This document shows, in pieces, positions 9,768 to 19,861 of a stretch of DNA of 64,000 bases. Made by a program: the position numbers and the translations under genes. Under the pieces are notes generated by a model, which saw only the letters and a program-made list of their open reading frames with translations, searched no databases and was not told where the DNA came from. Origin of the DNA: Arion vulgaris (Eukaryota; Mollusca; Gastropoda; Stylommatophora; Arionidae); the NCBI GenBank assembly GCA_020796225.1, contig CM036764.1:56688998-56752997 (forward strand). The letters are read 5' to 3'. Each line of letters begins with the position of its first letter. Within the stretch, counting starts at the first letter, position 1.

Positions 9768-10010
9768 CGCCCGAGTGGTTACCGAGGCCAAATTTGGGGT
9801 GTAAAGAATAGAACCACTGTTACCTGCCACGCATGTCGTAAGAGGCGACTAAGGAGGTGTGGCTTAAATCGGATGCATGTGTCCTAAACATGTAGAAGTT
9901 TATGCGTTTAGGGCCTACCAAACCAATGTGCAACGTATACCGTTCTTGGCAAAGATCAAACATATCACAAAGAGTGATTAAAATTGATTGTAAAGACAAC
10001 GCAAAGAAGA
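9768..10010 (+). mobile_element. SINE-1, full copy with target duplication
   Basis: Flanked by aggtgtgtacact at 9755-9767 and 10011-10023. It begins with cccgagtggttaccgaggcc, holds the conserved block gtcgtaagaggcgactaagg, and ends with gcaaagaaga. It lies in LINE-A1. Confidence 0.9.
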
Positions 10011-10134
10011 AGGTGTGTACACTTGAAGACATTGATCCGGAGAAGAATGGATACCAGTGCCAACAGGAATCAATACATCTTTTTCTGTATGCATCAAGCT
10101 TGAAAAAGAATGCAGACAAGACAATTAACTTGTC

Positions 10135-10600
10135 ATGGAGACAGCAGTTCAGGCATTAATTTCTGAGGACGCATCTGAGCATGATGTAATAATTTATACG
10201 GATGGTTCGGTGATTCGACATGTGTGGAGCTCGAAGGCTTTCCCTGCTCAGGTCGGAGATGTTGTGAAGGAAGACAGTGGTGGTTTTGCCGTGACTACGA
10301 GCAGTCTCACTATGGAAATCATGGCGGTTACTAAAGCGATGATTCGGCTGGAATCACAGACTTTTATCCATGCCTGTTTTCTCAGTGACTCAATGAGTAT
10401 GCTCAGGAAGATTGAAACAGGACTGGCTAGGAGACATTGGATGGAGTCGCTGTGGAGGTCTAAGCTGACAAATATCACTTTTATTTTTGTGCCAGGGCAT
10501 GCAGGTGTAAGGGGAATGAACGTGCAGATAGGCTTGCAGGTATGGCTGCTGTACAAAGCGGCGAGCAATGGACCAGGCTGATATTATAAATTCCTTAAGG
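10135..10600 (+). pseudogene. RNase H domain of LINE-A1
   Basis: Starts METAVQALISED and contains VIIYTDGSVI (first catalytic aspartate), TTSSLTMEIMAV (glutamate), CFLSDSMSMLRKI (second aspartate) and FIFVPGHAGVRG (histidine loop). The last NERAD aspartate is displaced by a one-base frameshift at about 10520. The domain removes the RNA strand after first-strand synthesis. Confidence 0.85.
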
Positions 10601-10618
10601 GAGAGAGGACGTGTACAT

Positions 10619-10870
10619 CTTCTTCTTCTTTGCGTTCGTTCTTACGACCAATTTTAATCACTCTTTGTGATATGTTTGATCTTTGCCAAGAACGTGTATA
10701 CGTTGCACATTGGTTTGGTAGGCCCCTAAACGCATAGACTTCTACATATTTAGGATAAATGCATCAGATTTCAGCCAAACCTCCTTAGTCGCCTCTTACG
10801 ACATGCGTGGCAGGTAACAGTGGTTCTATTCTTTACACCCCAAATTTGGGCCCGGTAACCACTCGGGCGA
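10619..10870 (-). mobile_element. SINE-1, antisense copy in the same LINE
   Basis: Antisense of 9768-10010, from the cttcttcttctttgcgttcg tail to ccggtaaccactcgggcg. The flanks share only gtgtaca (10611 and 10876), so the target duplication is short or worn. Confidence 0.9.
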
Positions 10871-11184
10871 AGAATGTGTACACGATTCACGTAATAGCGG
10901 TGAATCTACAACTCTAACCAGACTGCAAGAACTCAAAGTTAAGTGTGGTGTAGCAAGAACGCTATGCTGGCAGACAAAGAAGAATTGTAAACCAACAAAG
11001 AACCGGTGTCGTTAGTCGCCACACGTTGAGGACATACTGAGGAGAGATCGGAGCACTTATGGACTAATTTGTTCGGCGTGCAGTGATGGTGATCCGATGA
11101 CTAGACTAGACAAATATCAAATGTGGACAATATCAATTCGACTTATCAGCAGAATATCATGTGTGGACAATATCAATATGAATC

Positions 11185-11440
11185 AGCACCTAAAGTGAAC
11201 CAGCCAGCACCTACAGTGAACCAGCCAGCACCTACAGTGAACCAGCCAGCACCTACAGTGAAAAGCACCCAGCCAGCACCCTGACAAGTGAACCAGCCAG
11301 CACCTACAGTGAACCAGCACTAAAGTGAACCAGCCAGCACCTACAGTGAACCAGCACTAAAGTGAACCAGCCAGCACCTACAGTGAACCAGCACTAAAGT
11401 GAACCAGCCAGCACCTACAGTGAACCAGCACTAAAGTGTC
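11185..11440. repeat. Minisatellite, 21-bp and 36-bp units
   Basis: Units of accagccagcacctacagtg, some alternating with accagcactaaagtg, about 11 copies. It ends 55 bases downstream of the NEK exon 5 donor in gene sense. Confidence 0.92.
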
Positions 11441-11493
11441 TCTTAAAATGTCAAACAGAAATATAAAATAATTAAATGAGAAAAAAACTGTAC

Positions 11494-11527
11494 CTGCATA
11501 ATTCTTTTCTGAAAACGTAAGGTCAGT
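11494..11527 (-). CDS. NEK kinase exon 5: 34-base microexon before WFIQI
   Basis: A 34-base exon read as one base, then LTLRFQKRIMQ (residues 103-113). A long pyrimidine tract ending CCAACTTCTAAG forms the acceptor, and CAG followed by GTACAG forms the donor. RIMQ followed by WFIQI of exon 6 matches the alpha-E start of NEK kinases, where the motif is usually ExxIxxWFxQI. Entry phase 2 and exit phase 0 agree with both neighbours. This is the least certain exon because of its size and because an internal TTTTCAG offers an alternative acceptor that would break the frame. Confidence 0.7.
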
Positions 11528-11679
11528 CTTAGAAGTTGGATAAAGAAAACATATCTTCATTAAAACCATCGAAAAATGGTAACATTTTACAATACAAAAC
11601 TGTTTATGGAATCACAGAGAAGAAAACATTGTATTTATACCGTCTGAAACATCTAGTTCTTACAAAGTTATATTCTTGC

Positions 11680-11825
11680 AGCAATGTGAATATATTTATA
11701 CTGTCTCAAACATCTAACTTTTCAAGAAATGCATTAAAACAATGTGAATATATTTATACTGTCTCAAACATCTAACTTTTCAAGAAATGCATTAAAACAA
11801 TGTGAATATATTTATACTGTACCAA
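11680..11825. repeat. 58-bp tandem repeat, about 2.4 copies
   Basis: The block gtgaatatatttatactgtc, with tcaaacatctaacttttcaa, repeats at 11686, 11744 and partly at 11802. Confidence 0.9.
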
Positions 11826-11929
11826 TTATCTTCCATTCGGAGTTCTTATTGAAATTGATCTGTTTATTTTTTTCTCTCTCTGTGGAATTTGCAGATCAGA
11901 AGATTGAGCAGGGAAATATGGATACAGAA

Positions 11930-12130
11930 GAACAGGCAGGGGAGAGAAATGGGCACAAGAAGGGGAACAGTTAGGGAGAAAAGTGGGCACAAGAAGAGGG
12001 GGAACAGGTAGGGGAGAGAAGTGGCGCAAGAAGAGGAACAGGTAGGGAGAGAAGTGGGCGCAAGAAGAGGGAACAGGTAGGGGAGAGAAGTGGGCACAGA
12101 TGGGGAGAGAAGTGGGCGCAAGAAGATGAC
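11930..12130. repeat. Purine-rich imperfect repeat
   Basis: About seven degenerate copies of gggagagaagtgggcacaag, with aagaggaacaggta. No coding sense is evident. Confidence 0.85.
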
Positions 12131-12425
12131 TGGACAGATATAATTTACAAGAGAGATAGTCTTACTCTCAAGTATTTACACATTAGCTATTGAAATTATC
12201 AAAGTGCAAAACAACAAGAGCAAATCCTACGGATGCTGGATCATGATTTTGATGTCTTCATGATTCAGGAAACCAAACATTCATATGAATATAGTTATCC
12301 AGTGTTTAGACTTCAAATGTTATTTCTAACTTCTAGTGTACCTGGTGGAGGATGAGAACAGGCTATGTGAAAACTGTTTTTCCTCACAACTGCACTGATA
12401 GGTTTAGTCTTTTACCTGAGGTGTG
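12130..12425 (+). mobile_element. LINE endonuclease N-terminus, short fragment
   Basis: Reads MLDHDFDVFMIQETKHSYEY, which fits the start of an APE endonuclease (xxxDIxxIQET with the metal-binding glutamate). Only about 60 residues are visible and the frame is interrupted. It is cut on the right by a SINE. Confidence 0.55.
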
Positions 12426-12429
12426 AATG

Positions 12430-12705
12430 ACGGGGATTCAAGTAACAATACATGATCAGGTTTTGATTGATTGATTGGACCATAATCATCATTGCACTTC
12501 GGTGAGTAACCATGTGTGCTTCAGATATCAGCTGCAGTGCACAAACTCTTTAGCACCGCGAGGGTCCCGTGTAATTTTGAAGATGGAGAAAATATTTTTG
12601 TAGGAATTTTATTTTTAATATATTCTAATGAATTTTGCAGGCAGCGGCTTTCCAGCCTGCCCTTCTGATTTTGAACTGCTAAGGGTTCTTTTACGCGCTC
12701 AAATT
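12430..12705 (-). mobile_element. SINE-3 body, antisense
   Basis: Antisense of 62640-62935. The tail appears as tgattgattggaccataatc, that is an (ATCA)n end. Shared blocks include cagcggctttccagcctgcc and gaactgctaagggttctttt. The tRNA-like head present at 62530 is missing here. Confidence 0.8.
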
Positions 12706-12717
12706 GAATTTTAATAG

Positions 12718-13244
12718 CAGTCATCGCAAGCGATATGACAACAATCTCAGACGTGTACTGTTGCACCTCTCTGGTGTGTGCGGAGGTGACTGTAGAGTCC
12801 AATCCTAGAACAGAATCCCACCACAGGTGGGGCATACATGATCAAGGTTAGACATGTGCGTGTTCTGTGCTCTGTCTTTTCGCGCTGCTCGTTTTCTCTG
12901 TGACTCAACAATCCGATGATTCTCAGCTATTCGGGTTCCTCTTTTGTTGTTACAGCCACATTTGGCGATCTTGCGTAAGGGATTCCCAGCACGTATTGTC
13001 TATATCGAAGCATTTCAGAGACACTTTAAGAGTGTCTTTAAAGCGTTTTTCTGTCCACCTGCTAAACGTCTGCCCCTTCAAGCTCGCCATACATCAACTG
13101 TTTTGGGATGCGTTTATCAGGCATTCAAGAAACGTGACCGACCCATCTCAGTTGGGCCTTCTGCAACAGGGTGTTGACGCTTGGGATCTTTGCTCTTGTG
13201 AGGACTTCGCTGTCTGGAATTTTGTCCTGCCAGTTTATTTTTAG
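12718..13244 (-). pseudogene. LINE-E C-terminus with CPTC finger
   Basis: Minus reading resumes with thumb motifs (related to 30062 LLYASETWTVY, LRRILKINWQDKIPDSEVL) and ends near CPTCGRDSVLGLDSTVTSAHTRE as read in the related copies. A CxxC plus H pattern here is a zinc-finger-like C-terminus of LINE RT proteins. The cysteine pair is disturbed in this copy (12820 area). Confidence 0.7.
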
Positions 13245-13459
13245 TATTCTGCGTAGACAGCTTGTGTGGAAATGGTTTCATTTTCTTGCGTGTCTGCTAT
13301 ACACTGTCCATGTCTCGCTAGTACAGCAGCGTTGTTAGCACTATGGCCTGGTAAACTTTCAGCTTTGTGACTATGCTTATCCCCTTCCGTCCCTACACAG
13401 TGACACGTAACCTTCCGAACGCAGCACTGGCTTTGATATCCTATTGTGGACCTCAGAAT

Positions 13460-15052
13460 CTATGTTTGCCGATCTGGATAGGAGGCTGCCAAGATAAGCA
13501 AAGTTGTCCGTTGACTGGAGTCGCTGGTGTTTAATGTTGATGATTGGATCGTAATACTGTTCTCTAGGGCGGGCTGGAACATGACCTCTGTTTTTTTGGT
13601 GTTAATGGTGAGGCCAAACCTATCACAGGCCATTGAGAACTTGTCCATGTAAGTCTGCATTTCTTCCTCAGAGTTGGTAGCGAGGGCACAGTCGTCAGCA
13701 AACAACAGGTTGGAGATAGTTGATTCTTTTACCTTGGTGGAGGATTTTAACCTCCGAAGATTGAATAGGTTACCGTCTGTCCTGTATCTAATCTTTACCC
13801 CATGTTGTCGCCTTCCCAAAAGACATCCGTGAGCATGGCAGCAAACATCATGCTGAAGAGTGTTGGGGCCAGTACACGGCCCTGTTTGACGCCGTTGTTG
13901 ACATGGAAGGCTTCCGACAGCTCCCCTTCATCAAGTACACGTGCCATCATGCCCTCGTGAAACTGTTGGACGATCTTGATGAATTTCCTTGGACATCCAA
14001 ATTTTTCCATGATCTTCCATAGACCCTCCCTGTTAACAGAAATGAAAGCCTTTGTCAGATCGACAAAGACCATATAGAGGTTACGGTGCTGCTCTTGGCA
14101 TTTCTCCTGTAGTTGGCGAGCAGCAAATATCATGTCTGCGGTTCCACGACCTGCTCTGAAGCCACATTGGGTCTCAGGGAGTAAGTCCTGTTCCAGGTGA
14201 TCGATTAATCGATTGAGGAGGACTCTGGCCAGTATTTTGCCAGCGATTGACAGGAGGGAGATCCCCTGTGGTTATCGCAGGCCTGGCGGTTTCCTTTCCG
14301 CTTGTACAGGTGGACAATAGTGGCATCCTTTAATTCCTGTGGCACACGTTCGTTGCACCAAATGGATGTAAATAACTCTGTCAATTTTAGCATCAACTTG
14401 GGCCCTCCTTCTTTGTAGACTTCGGTTGGTATTGAGTCCGCACCGGTGCCTTCCCGCTGGACATCTGGCTTGTTGCCTTCTTGACCTCTGCTAAGGTAGG
14501 TGGAATATCAAGCTTGGCATTGATTGGGACCTGGGGCATGCGCTCTATGGCTTCATAACATATAGTGGATGGATGGTTGAGGACAGAACGGAAGTGTTCT
14601 GCCCAGCGATTTAGTATCTGAGGCTTGTCAATTAGTAGCCTTGCTCCATCTGCATCGAGTATGGGAGTGGGGTGAGATTGTTGAGGTCCGTAAACAGTTT
14701 TTAGGGCATCGTAGAAGCATTTGAAATCATGTCTGTCTGCATATATCTGGATTTCATCAGATTTTTGGCTTAGCCATGCGTCTTGTAATTTCCTGATTCT
14801 CTCTTGAGCCCTTCTACGAGCATCCAGGAAAGCTGTTTTTTTTGGATGATGATGATGGGTCATTTTGATAGGCTCTGTATGTCTCATGTTTCGTGGAGAA
14901 GGATAGACTTGATTTCTTCGCATTTTCGTAAACCAGTCGTGGCTCTTGCGTACAGAGTGTCCTATGAGCTCAGAGGTAGATAGGTACACAGTGTCTCTGA
15001 GGGCAGTCCAGTCATCGTCCACGCTGGTTTTGCCAAATTGGAGGTCCTTCAA
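13460..15052 (-). pseudogene. Reverse transcriptase of LINE-E
   Basis: Frame 14393-15052 holds the linker (MRHTEPIKM, DADGARLLIDKPQIL, SGKAPV). Frame 14205-14396 has LTELFTSIWCNERVPQELKD and IVHLYKRKGNR. Frame 13795-14133 reads MVFVDLTKAFISVNREGLWK with the first catalytic aspartate, then NNGVKQGRVLAPTLF, where the usual QGCVLAP has R for C. Frame 13460-13819 has LLFADDCALAT, the FADD box. At least three frameshifts separate the pieces. Confidence 0.87.
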
Positions 15053-15072
15053 TTTGTCGTCCAGGTCTCTTA

Positions 15073-15860
15073 TTAAACTTTCGTGACAGCGGACTTTTCA
15101 ATTTGGAGACTGCCAGCTTTTTGTTGGTTTTGCGACCTGGTGACGTTTTCTAGGCTTGATTCGAGGTTGAGCTTTGACACGATCAATCTATGATCGGTCC
15201 AACATTCTGCTCCGCACATAGCCTTTGTGACTCTGACGTCACGTCTGTCATTTTTCCTTACGATGACGTAGTCAACGAGTGCCATTGTTTGGAACGGGAT
15301 GCATCCATGACGCTTTTGTTCTCGGTTGGTAAACGAAACAAGGAGTTTGTAATTGTTGAGGTCGTGGCAGCACATAGTCTGAGTAATAGAAGCCATTACT
15401 TTGCACTTGCCCACGCCGTATCCTAGTACTCCATCCCAGACCCGATGGTCTGTCCCTACTCTGGCATTGAAGTCCCCGAGTATGATGAGCTTCTCAGACC
15501 TTGGGACCGCTGAGATGGCTGAGTCAAGGTCCTCGTAGAAACCATCCTTGATTTCGCTTGAATTTGTCATTGTCGGGGCGTAGACGCTGAGTAAAGTGGC
15601 ACTCTTTTTTTCTCCTAGTGAGATCTGAAGAGTCATCACTCTGTCACTGACACCTTTGGGAGTCTGGTGAGGCCGCGCACAAGATGAGATTTGACAGCAA
15701 ACCCTACACCAGATTCCCGACGTACTGTATTGGCTCTCCCACTCCAAAAGAAAGTGTAGCCTCCGCCCACCTCTGACAGCTGACCTCGCAGGAGTCTGGT
15801 CTCACTCAAGGCAGCTATGTTGATATCGTAGCGTGCCAGTTCTCTAGCCACGAGTGTAGT
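15073..15860 (-). pseudogene. APE-type endonuclease of LINE-E
   Basis: Frames 15636-15851 and 15073-15747 overlap by a frameshift. Motifs in order: DINIAALSETRL (metal-binding glutamate), GYTFFWSG, ESGVGFAV, LLSVYAPTMTNSSE, LIILGDFNARVGTDHRVW, LVDYVIVRK and WTDHRLIVSKL (catalytic histidine). This enzyme nicks the genomic target for reverse transcription. The set is complete apart from the frameshift near 15640. Confidence 0.88.
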
Positions 15861-16200
15861 CCGTCTCTCAGGTCTTTCAGCTTTGTTGTTATCTAATAGT
15901 GTTCTGCATCGTCCACGCCTATGGTGAGAGCTTCTAGCGTGTTCTTCATGTTGTGTGATTTGTGTTGTATGTAGTTGTCTGAAACTGTAGCTTGCGCTGT
16001 ATTTGGATTATAGTGAGGAAAAGTTGCGCTATTCATCAACCTCACTCTCTCGTCCAGGACTATCTGTATCCAGGGCAAGACAAGTCAAGACGACTGGAGA
16101 TAGTGCCAGATGCAGTGGATGACCAGGGCTTTCTAAAGTGCCTCGCCGTGCTCTATGCGGTCCACACCGCTCTGCTGTGATCCGCCTTTCTAACCGTTGA

Positions 16201-16581
16201 GCCAACTAGTGGCCTCATCCGGAAGTCAGCGGATCCAGTCTTTGCATGCACAGGCAGACAGTGCCTAGATTACCGATGCTGCTAGACCCATCGGTTTCTC
16301 TCACCTGGTTTGACCACCGAATAGGCGATGTAACGTTGGTAGCGCGCATGTTACAGCTAAACTACAGGCAAGAGTTGTGTGTTGTAGTCACGTTACAACT
16401 ATTGTTCCGGCCGCCCTGCTGTGTGTAAGTTTACATTTCCATAAGCGCACGATGGCTGAGATAGACCTGTCCTGGCATGTGTGTCTGTCCGAAAAATTAC
16501 TGGACAATTCTCTTGTCCCAAGGTGTGCTGATATTTTTCATCAGCACATAACAGGAACCTTCAAATTGAATACTGTCCCAG
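16201..16581. other. Unassigned sequence, possibly LINE-E 5' region
   Basis: Moderately GC-rich DNA between LINE-E and a LINE-B fragment. It shows no frame with recognisable motifs. Its position directly 5' of the LINE-E endonuclease (minus sense) makes a 5' UTR or first ORF of LINE-E the simplest guess. Confidence 0.4.
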
Positions 16582-16935
16582 TGGTTAGTTAGTCTTCCTC
16601 TTGGGCCTGTGGCGCGCATAGGGCAGAGATCATAGCTCTCCATGTCTCGAGGTTCGTTGCTATTTGTTTTAAGTCTTTAATGTTTACTAGGCCATCTGAG
16701 CCTTCTCTGGTGATGGTTCTAGAGAGTCTCTCTTGGTCTTCCTCGTTTTCTTTCCCTCTGGTGTCCATATGAGGGATTGGTAAGGGAGTCTTCTCATCCA
16801 TTCTAAGTGTGGCCGATGTAGTTCCAGCGGCGCTTTCTTATAAAATTTGATACATTTTCTTGCTTGGTCTCTTGTCTTATTTGTGTATTGGGTCTGAAAT
16901 CTGACCATTTGAGGTTCAGTATTTCATTTAGAGCC
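16582..16935 (-). mobile_element. LINE-B 3' fragment, antisense
   Basis: Same family as 47388-48060. Blocks shared include tctccatgtctcg, ctttaatgtttactaggcc and ggccgatgtagttccag. The protein end reads WRAMISALCAPQAQEED. The left end shows a short gttagttag tail, that is (CTAA)n on the element's own strand. Confidence 0.85.
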
Positions 16936-17049
16936 TAAACTCTGTTTCTCCAACAGTGGTGATTTTATGATGACGCTTGTCGGGCCGACATCAACAGTTT
17001 GTTGGCTAAGCTAGAAGAAAACACGTCCCGCCATCTTGAACAACAAACC

Positions 17050-17165
17050 GAATATCCAGTGGTTACCGGGTCCAAATCTGGGTGTAAAGAATAGAACCAC
17101 TGTTACCTGTCACACATGTCTTAAGAGGTGACTAAGGAGGTTTGCCTGAAATCGAATGCATGTGT
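17050..17165 (+). mobile_element. SINE-1, 5' half
   Basis: From ccagtggttaccgggtccaa through the aagaggtgactaaggaggt block, then cut. The 3' half is missing. Confidence 0.85.
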
Positions 17166-17510
17166 CCGCTAGGAATGCTAACCTCAAAACAAATGCTTGC
17201 AGAAAACGGGTCCCGTCGTAGGCTCATAACATGGTGCATCGACCCTCACAATGAGGAATGGGATAACGATTCTACAACCGCCAATCTACCTCGGAATTTA
17301 GCTGCGAGTAAGAATGTCAGACTACCATCACGAGGGTGGCCAAAACTTACTACGGGAAGAGGTCGGCACAAATGGGGAAGCAGAAATCATAGGAATTATA
17401 TCCTACAGAGCTGCTCCCAGTATGCAGACTTGAGAAGAAAGAGGTGGCCCACTTCACTAGCGTCCAAGACAAATTGTATGCGTGGCTGATAATCTGAGGC
17501 AGACAGCTGC
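17166..17510 (+). mobile_element. LINE-F 3' coding end, sense
   Basis: Related to the antisense copy at 50155-50496: both hold a GRCPCG-like or GRGRHKWG segment followed by ILQSCSQYADLRRKRWPTS and DKLY. This is the CxC...H...C C-terminal region found after RNase H in I/Jockey-type LINEs. It merges into a tandem repeat made of its own last 87 bases. Confidence 0.7.
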
Positions 17511-17830
17511 CTTTATTAGAGAATCCAAATCCCAATCTAGTGAGAACGCAGAAGACAAACTGTATGGCTGGCTGATAATCTGAGGCAGACGGCTGCCTTT
17601 ATTAGAGAATCCGAAATCCCAATCTAGTGAGAACCCAGAAGACAAACTGTATGGCGTGGCTGATAATTTGAGGCAGACGGCTGCCTTTATTAGAGAATCC
17701 AAATCCCAATCTAGTGAGAACGCAGAAGACAAACTGTATGGCGTGGTGGATAATCTGAGGCAGACGGCTGCCTTTATTAGAGAATCAAAATCCCAATCTA
17801 GTGAGAATGCAGAAGAAGAAGAAATTGAAT
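17470..17830. repeat. 87-bp tandem repeat made from a LINE-F 3' end
   Basis: Four copies of a unit with ggctgataatctgaggcaga, ctgcctttattagagaatcc and tcccaatctagtgagaa. The unit corresponds to the last codons and 3' UTR of LINE-F, so tandem LINE ends have formed a small array. Confidence 0.92.
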
Positions 17831-17884
17831 ACAGGACCTACATTTTATCGTCCGTCTCCGATAGGACTACAAACTCGATCTCAC

Positions 17885-18005
17885 CACACTGAGATCAGGA
17901 TCTCTGGTAAAATATCCTGATGACTCCACAGGGAGTGAACCAGGTACTATGGCATGAGAGGCAAGCACCTCACCTCTAGGCTACAGAGTAGGTGTGCCTT
18001 GATCA
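17885..18005 (-). mobile_element. tRNA-derived SINE-3 head, antisense
   Basis: On the minus strand, TAGCCTAGAGGTGAGGTGC fits an A box and CCTGGTTCACTCCC fits a B box at a normal spacing. This is the same head as at 62530-62600. Confidence 0.75.
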
Positions 18006-18390
18006 GGTATGAGAGTCAATAATGTGTGTGCTCATGTGGACCAACATGAATATTTCATCAGAATGTCAAACAGAAGACTGTTAGGACTCCCATCCTGGCG
18101 AAATGGAAAAGTTGAAATAGGGTGGTTAGCATAAAAAAAAAAAAAAAAAGGCAAAGAGCTTGAAATAAACAACATAGAAATATGGGTGATGTGAATGAAA
18201 GTCTGTGTATGATACAAAGCAACTAGTGCTTTCAAAGAACTAGCCAGTGAAACAACGAGTGAGTCATGTGAGGCTTTCATAATTCAAGTCTGTGGTGATA
18301 AGTCACTATATCAATTCTGATAGTTTCACTGGAAAATGAACAGGACTAGCAGCCAACTTTTCGCAATGTTCACGATTCCGTAAGGTGCCC
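18006..18390. other. Intron 4 DNA, nothing recognised
   Basis: AT-rich with a run of 17 A at 18134. I see no exon, RNA gene or mobile element. Confidence 0.5.
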
Positions 18391-18392
18391 TA

Positions 18393-18970
18393 TTGACAAC
18401 AGAGGCAGAAAATGACCAAGGGGTTCCTTCAGCGCTTTGTGGTTCAGACAGACATGGATGGTTAGAATGGCCCCCACAAGATTATGAATGTTCTTTGTGG
18501 TTCAGACAAACATGGATGGTTAGAATGGCCCCTACACAAGATCATGAATGTTCTTTGTGGATCAGACAAACATGGGTGGTTAGAATGGTCCCTACACAAG
18601 ATCATGAATGTTCTTTGTGGTTCAGACAAACATGGATGGATTAGAATGGCCTCTCTACACAAGATCATGAATGTTCTTTGTGGTTCAGACAAACATGGGT
18701 GGTTAGAATGGCCTCACACAAGATTATGAATGTTCTTTGTGGTTCAGACAAACATGGGTGGTTAGAATGGCCTCCACAAGATCATGAATGTTCTTTGTGG
18801 ATCATAGACAAACATGGATGGTTAGAATGGCTCCCACACAATGATCATGAAAGTGTTTTTGTGGTTCAGACAAACATGGATGGTTAGAATGGCCCCCACA
18901 AGATCATGAAAGTTTTTTGTGGTTCAGACAAACATGGGTGGTTAGAATGGCCCCCACGAGATTAAGAATG
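18393..18970. repeat. Minisatellite of about 60 bp, ten copies
   Basis: Units with atgaatgttctttgtggttc, agacaaacatggatggttag and aatggcccc. Lengths vary from 57 to 63. It ends directly at the 3' end of LINE-H. Confidence 0.95.
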
Positions 18971-19072
18971 TTCTTCTTCTTCACCCTTCGCTCCTAGGGA
19001 GGCATAGGTCTATCCAAGGCCATCTTTTCCAGATTTGGCCACTCTCTCCTCCAGCTTTTTTGCATTCCGTCT

Positions 19073-19861
19073 CTAACTCCCGTCTCCAGGTGTTTCTGGG
19101 TCTTCCATTACTTCTATTGCCCTGGGGGTTCCATCGGAGAGCCTGTCTCGCGATGCTGTCAGGGGTTTCCTCAGTGTGTGTCCTATCCATCGCCACCTTC
19201 TGCTCATTATCTCCTGTTCCACCTGCCGTTGTCCTGCCCTATCCCACAGTTCTCTGTTTGTGGTCTTGTCATACCATCTCAAATGGAGTATCCTCCGTAG
19301 GCATCTATTGATGAATGTCTGCAGCTTTTTGGTGTTCACCTTGGTTGTTCTCCATGTCTCCGCTCCATACAGAAGGACAGACTTGACATTTAAGTTAAAT
19401 ATCATTATCTTAGTTTTATTCCTGATCATTCTTGAACTCCATATGTTCTTCAGAATGGTAAATGCTGATCTTGCCTTTTGTATTCTAACCCTAACGTCTT
19501 CATCTGTGCCACCTTGAATGTTGACACTTCCCAGATATGTAAATGTGTCAACCTCTTCTAGTGGTGATCCTCTCAGTAAGATTGGGTCTCTGGAACCAGC
19601 ATTTAATCTCATTATCTTTGTTTTCTCCCCGTGAATAGTCAGGCCTAGTTGCTGTGAGACTGTTTCTAGTTTTGTTGTTTTCTCTTGCATCTGCTGATGG
19701 TTGTGAGAGAGGAGTGCTAGATCATCTGCAAAATCCAGATCCTCCAATTGACTCATCATGGTCCATTGTATTCCATTTCTTCCCTTGGCAGTTGTTGATC
19801 TCATTATCCAGTCAATGGCCAGCAGGAAAAAGAAGGGCGATAAAAGGCAACCCTGTCGCAC
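19073..19861 (-). pseudogene. Reverse transcriptase palm and thumb of LINE-H
   Basis: A 262-residue frame: MRQGCLLSPFFFLLAIDWIM, DLDFADDLALLSHN (FADD catalytic pair), GLTIHGEKTKIM, TYLGSVNIQGGTDEDVRVRI, VLLYGAETWRTTK, LRRILHLRWYDKTTN and SRRWRWIGHTLRKP. This is the longest uninterrupted LINE frame in the window. The RT N-terminal half lies upstream in broken frames (20357-19998, AGFRQNRSCTDQI). Confidence 0.9.

Larger units (their letters stand above)
8926..11105 (+). mobile_element. LINE-A1, RT and RNase H, with two SINE insertions
   Basis: 5'-truncated element of the RNase H-carrying (I, R1 or Jockey-like) group. RT motifs run from 8926 to 9560, a SINE follows, RNase H runs from 10135 to 10600, a second SINE is inserted, and the C-terminal tail with RLQELKVKCGVAR resumes at 10880. 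Frames are broken at about 9375, 9560 and 10520. Confidence 0.85.
8862..11175. repeat. Short direct repeats on both sides of LINE-A1
   Basis: The block aatgtggacaatatcaatt, followed by tgactgtacagcagaatat, occurs twice at 8862-8925 and in diverged form twice at 11105-11175. The LINE-A1 insertion (8926-11105) lies between them, so a small array of about 40-bp units was probably split by the insertion. Confidence 0.75.
12718..16200 (-). mobile_element. LINE-E, long antisense copy with endonuclease and RT
   Basis: In minus order: 5' region about 16200-15860, APE endonuclease 15851-15073, linker and RT 15052-13460, C-terminal finger 13244-12718. This is the order of an APE-type LINE with a single large ORF. 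Several frameshifts and stops split it into at least six frames. Two shorter copies of the 3' end are at 29911-30697 and 49085-49520. Confidence 0.88.

Noticed and set aside
18032..18280. 82-residue minus frame as a missing kinase exon
   Set aside because: No NEK motif, and the exon chain is already complete in phase without it.
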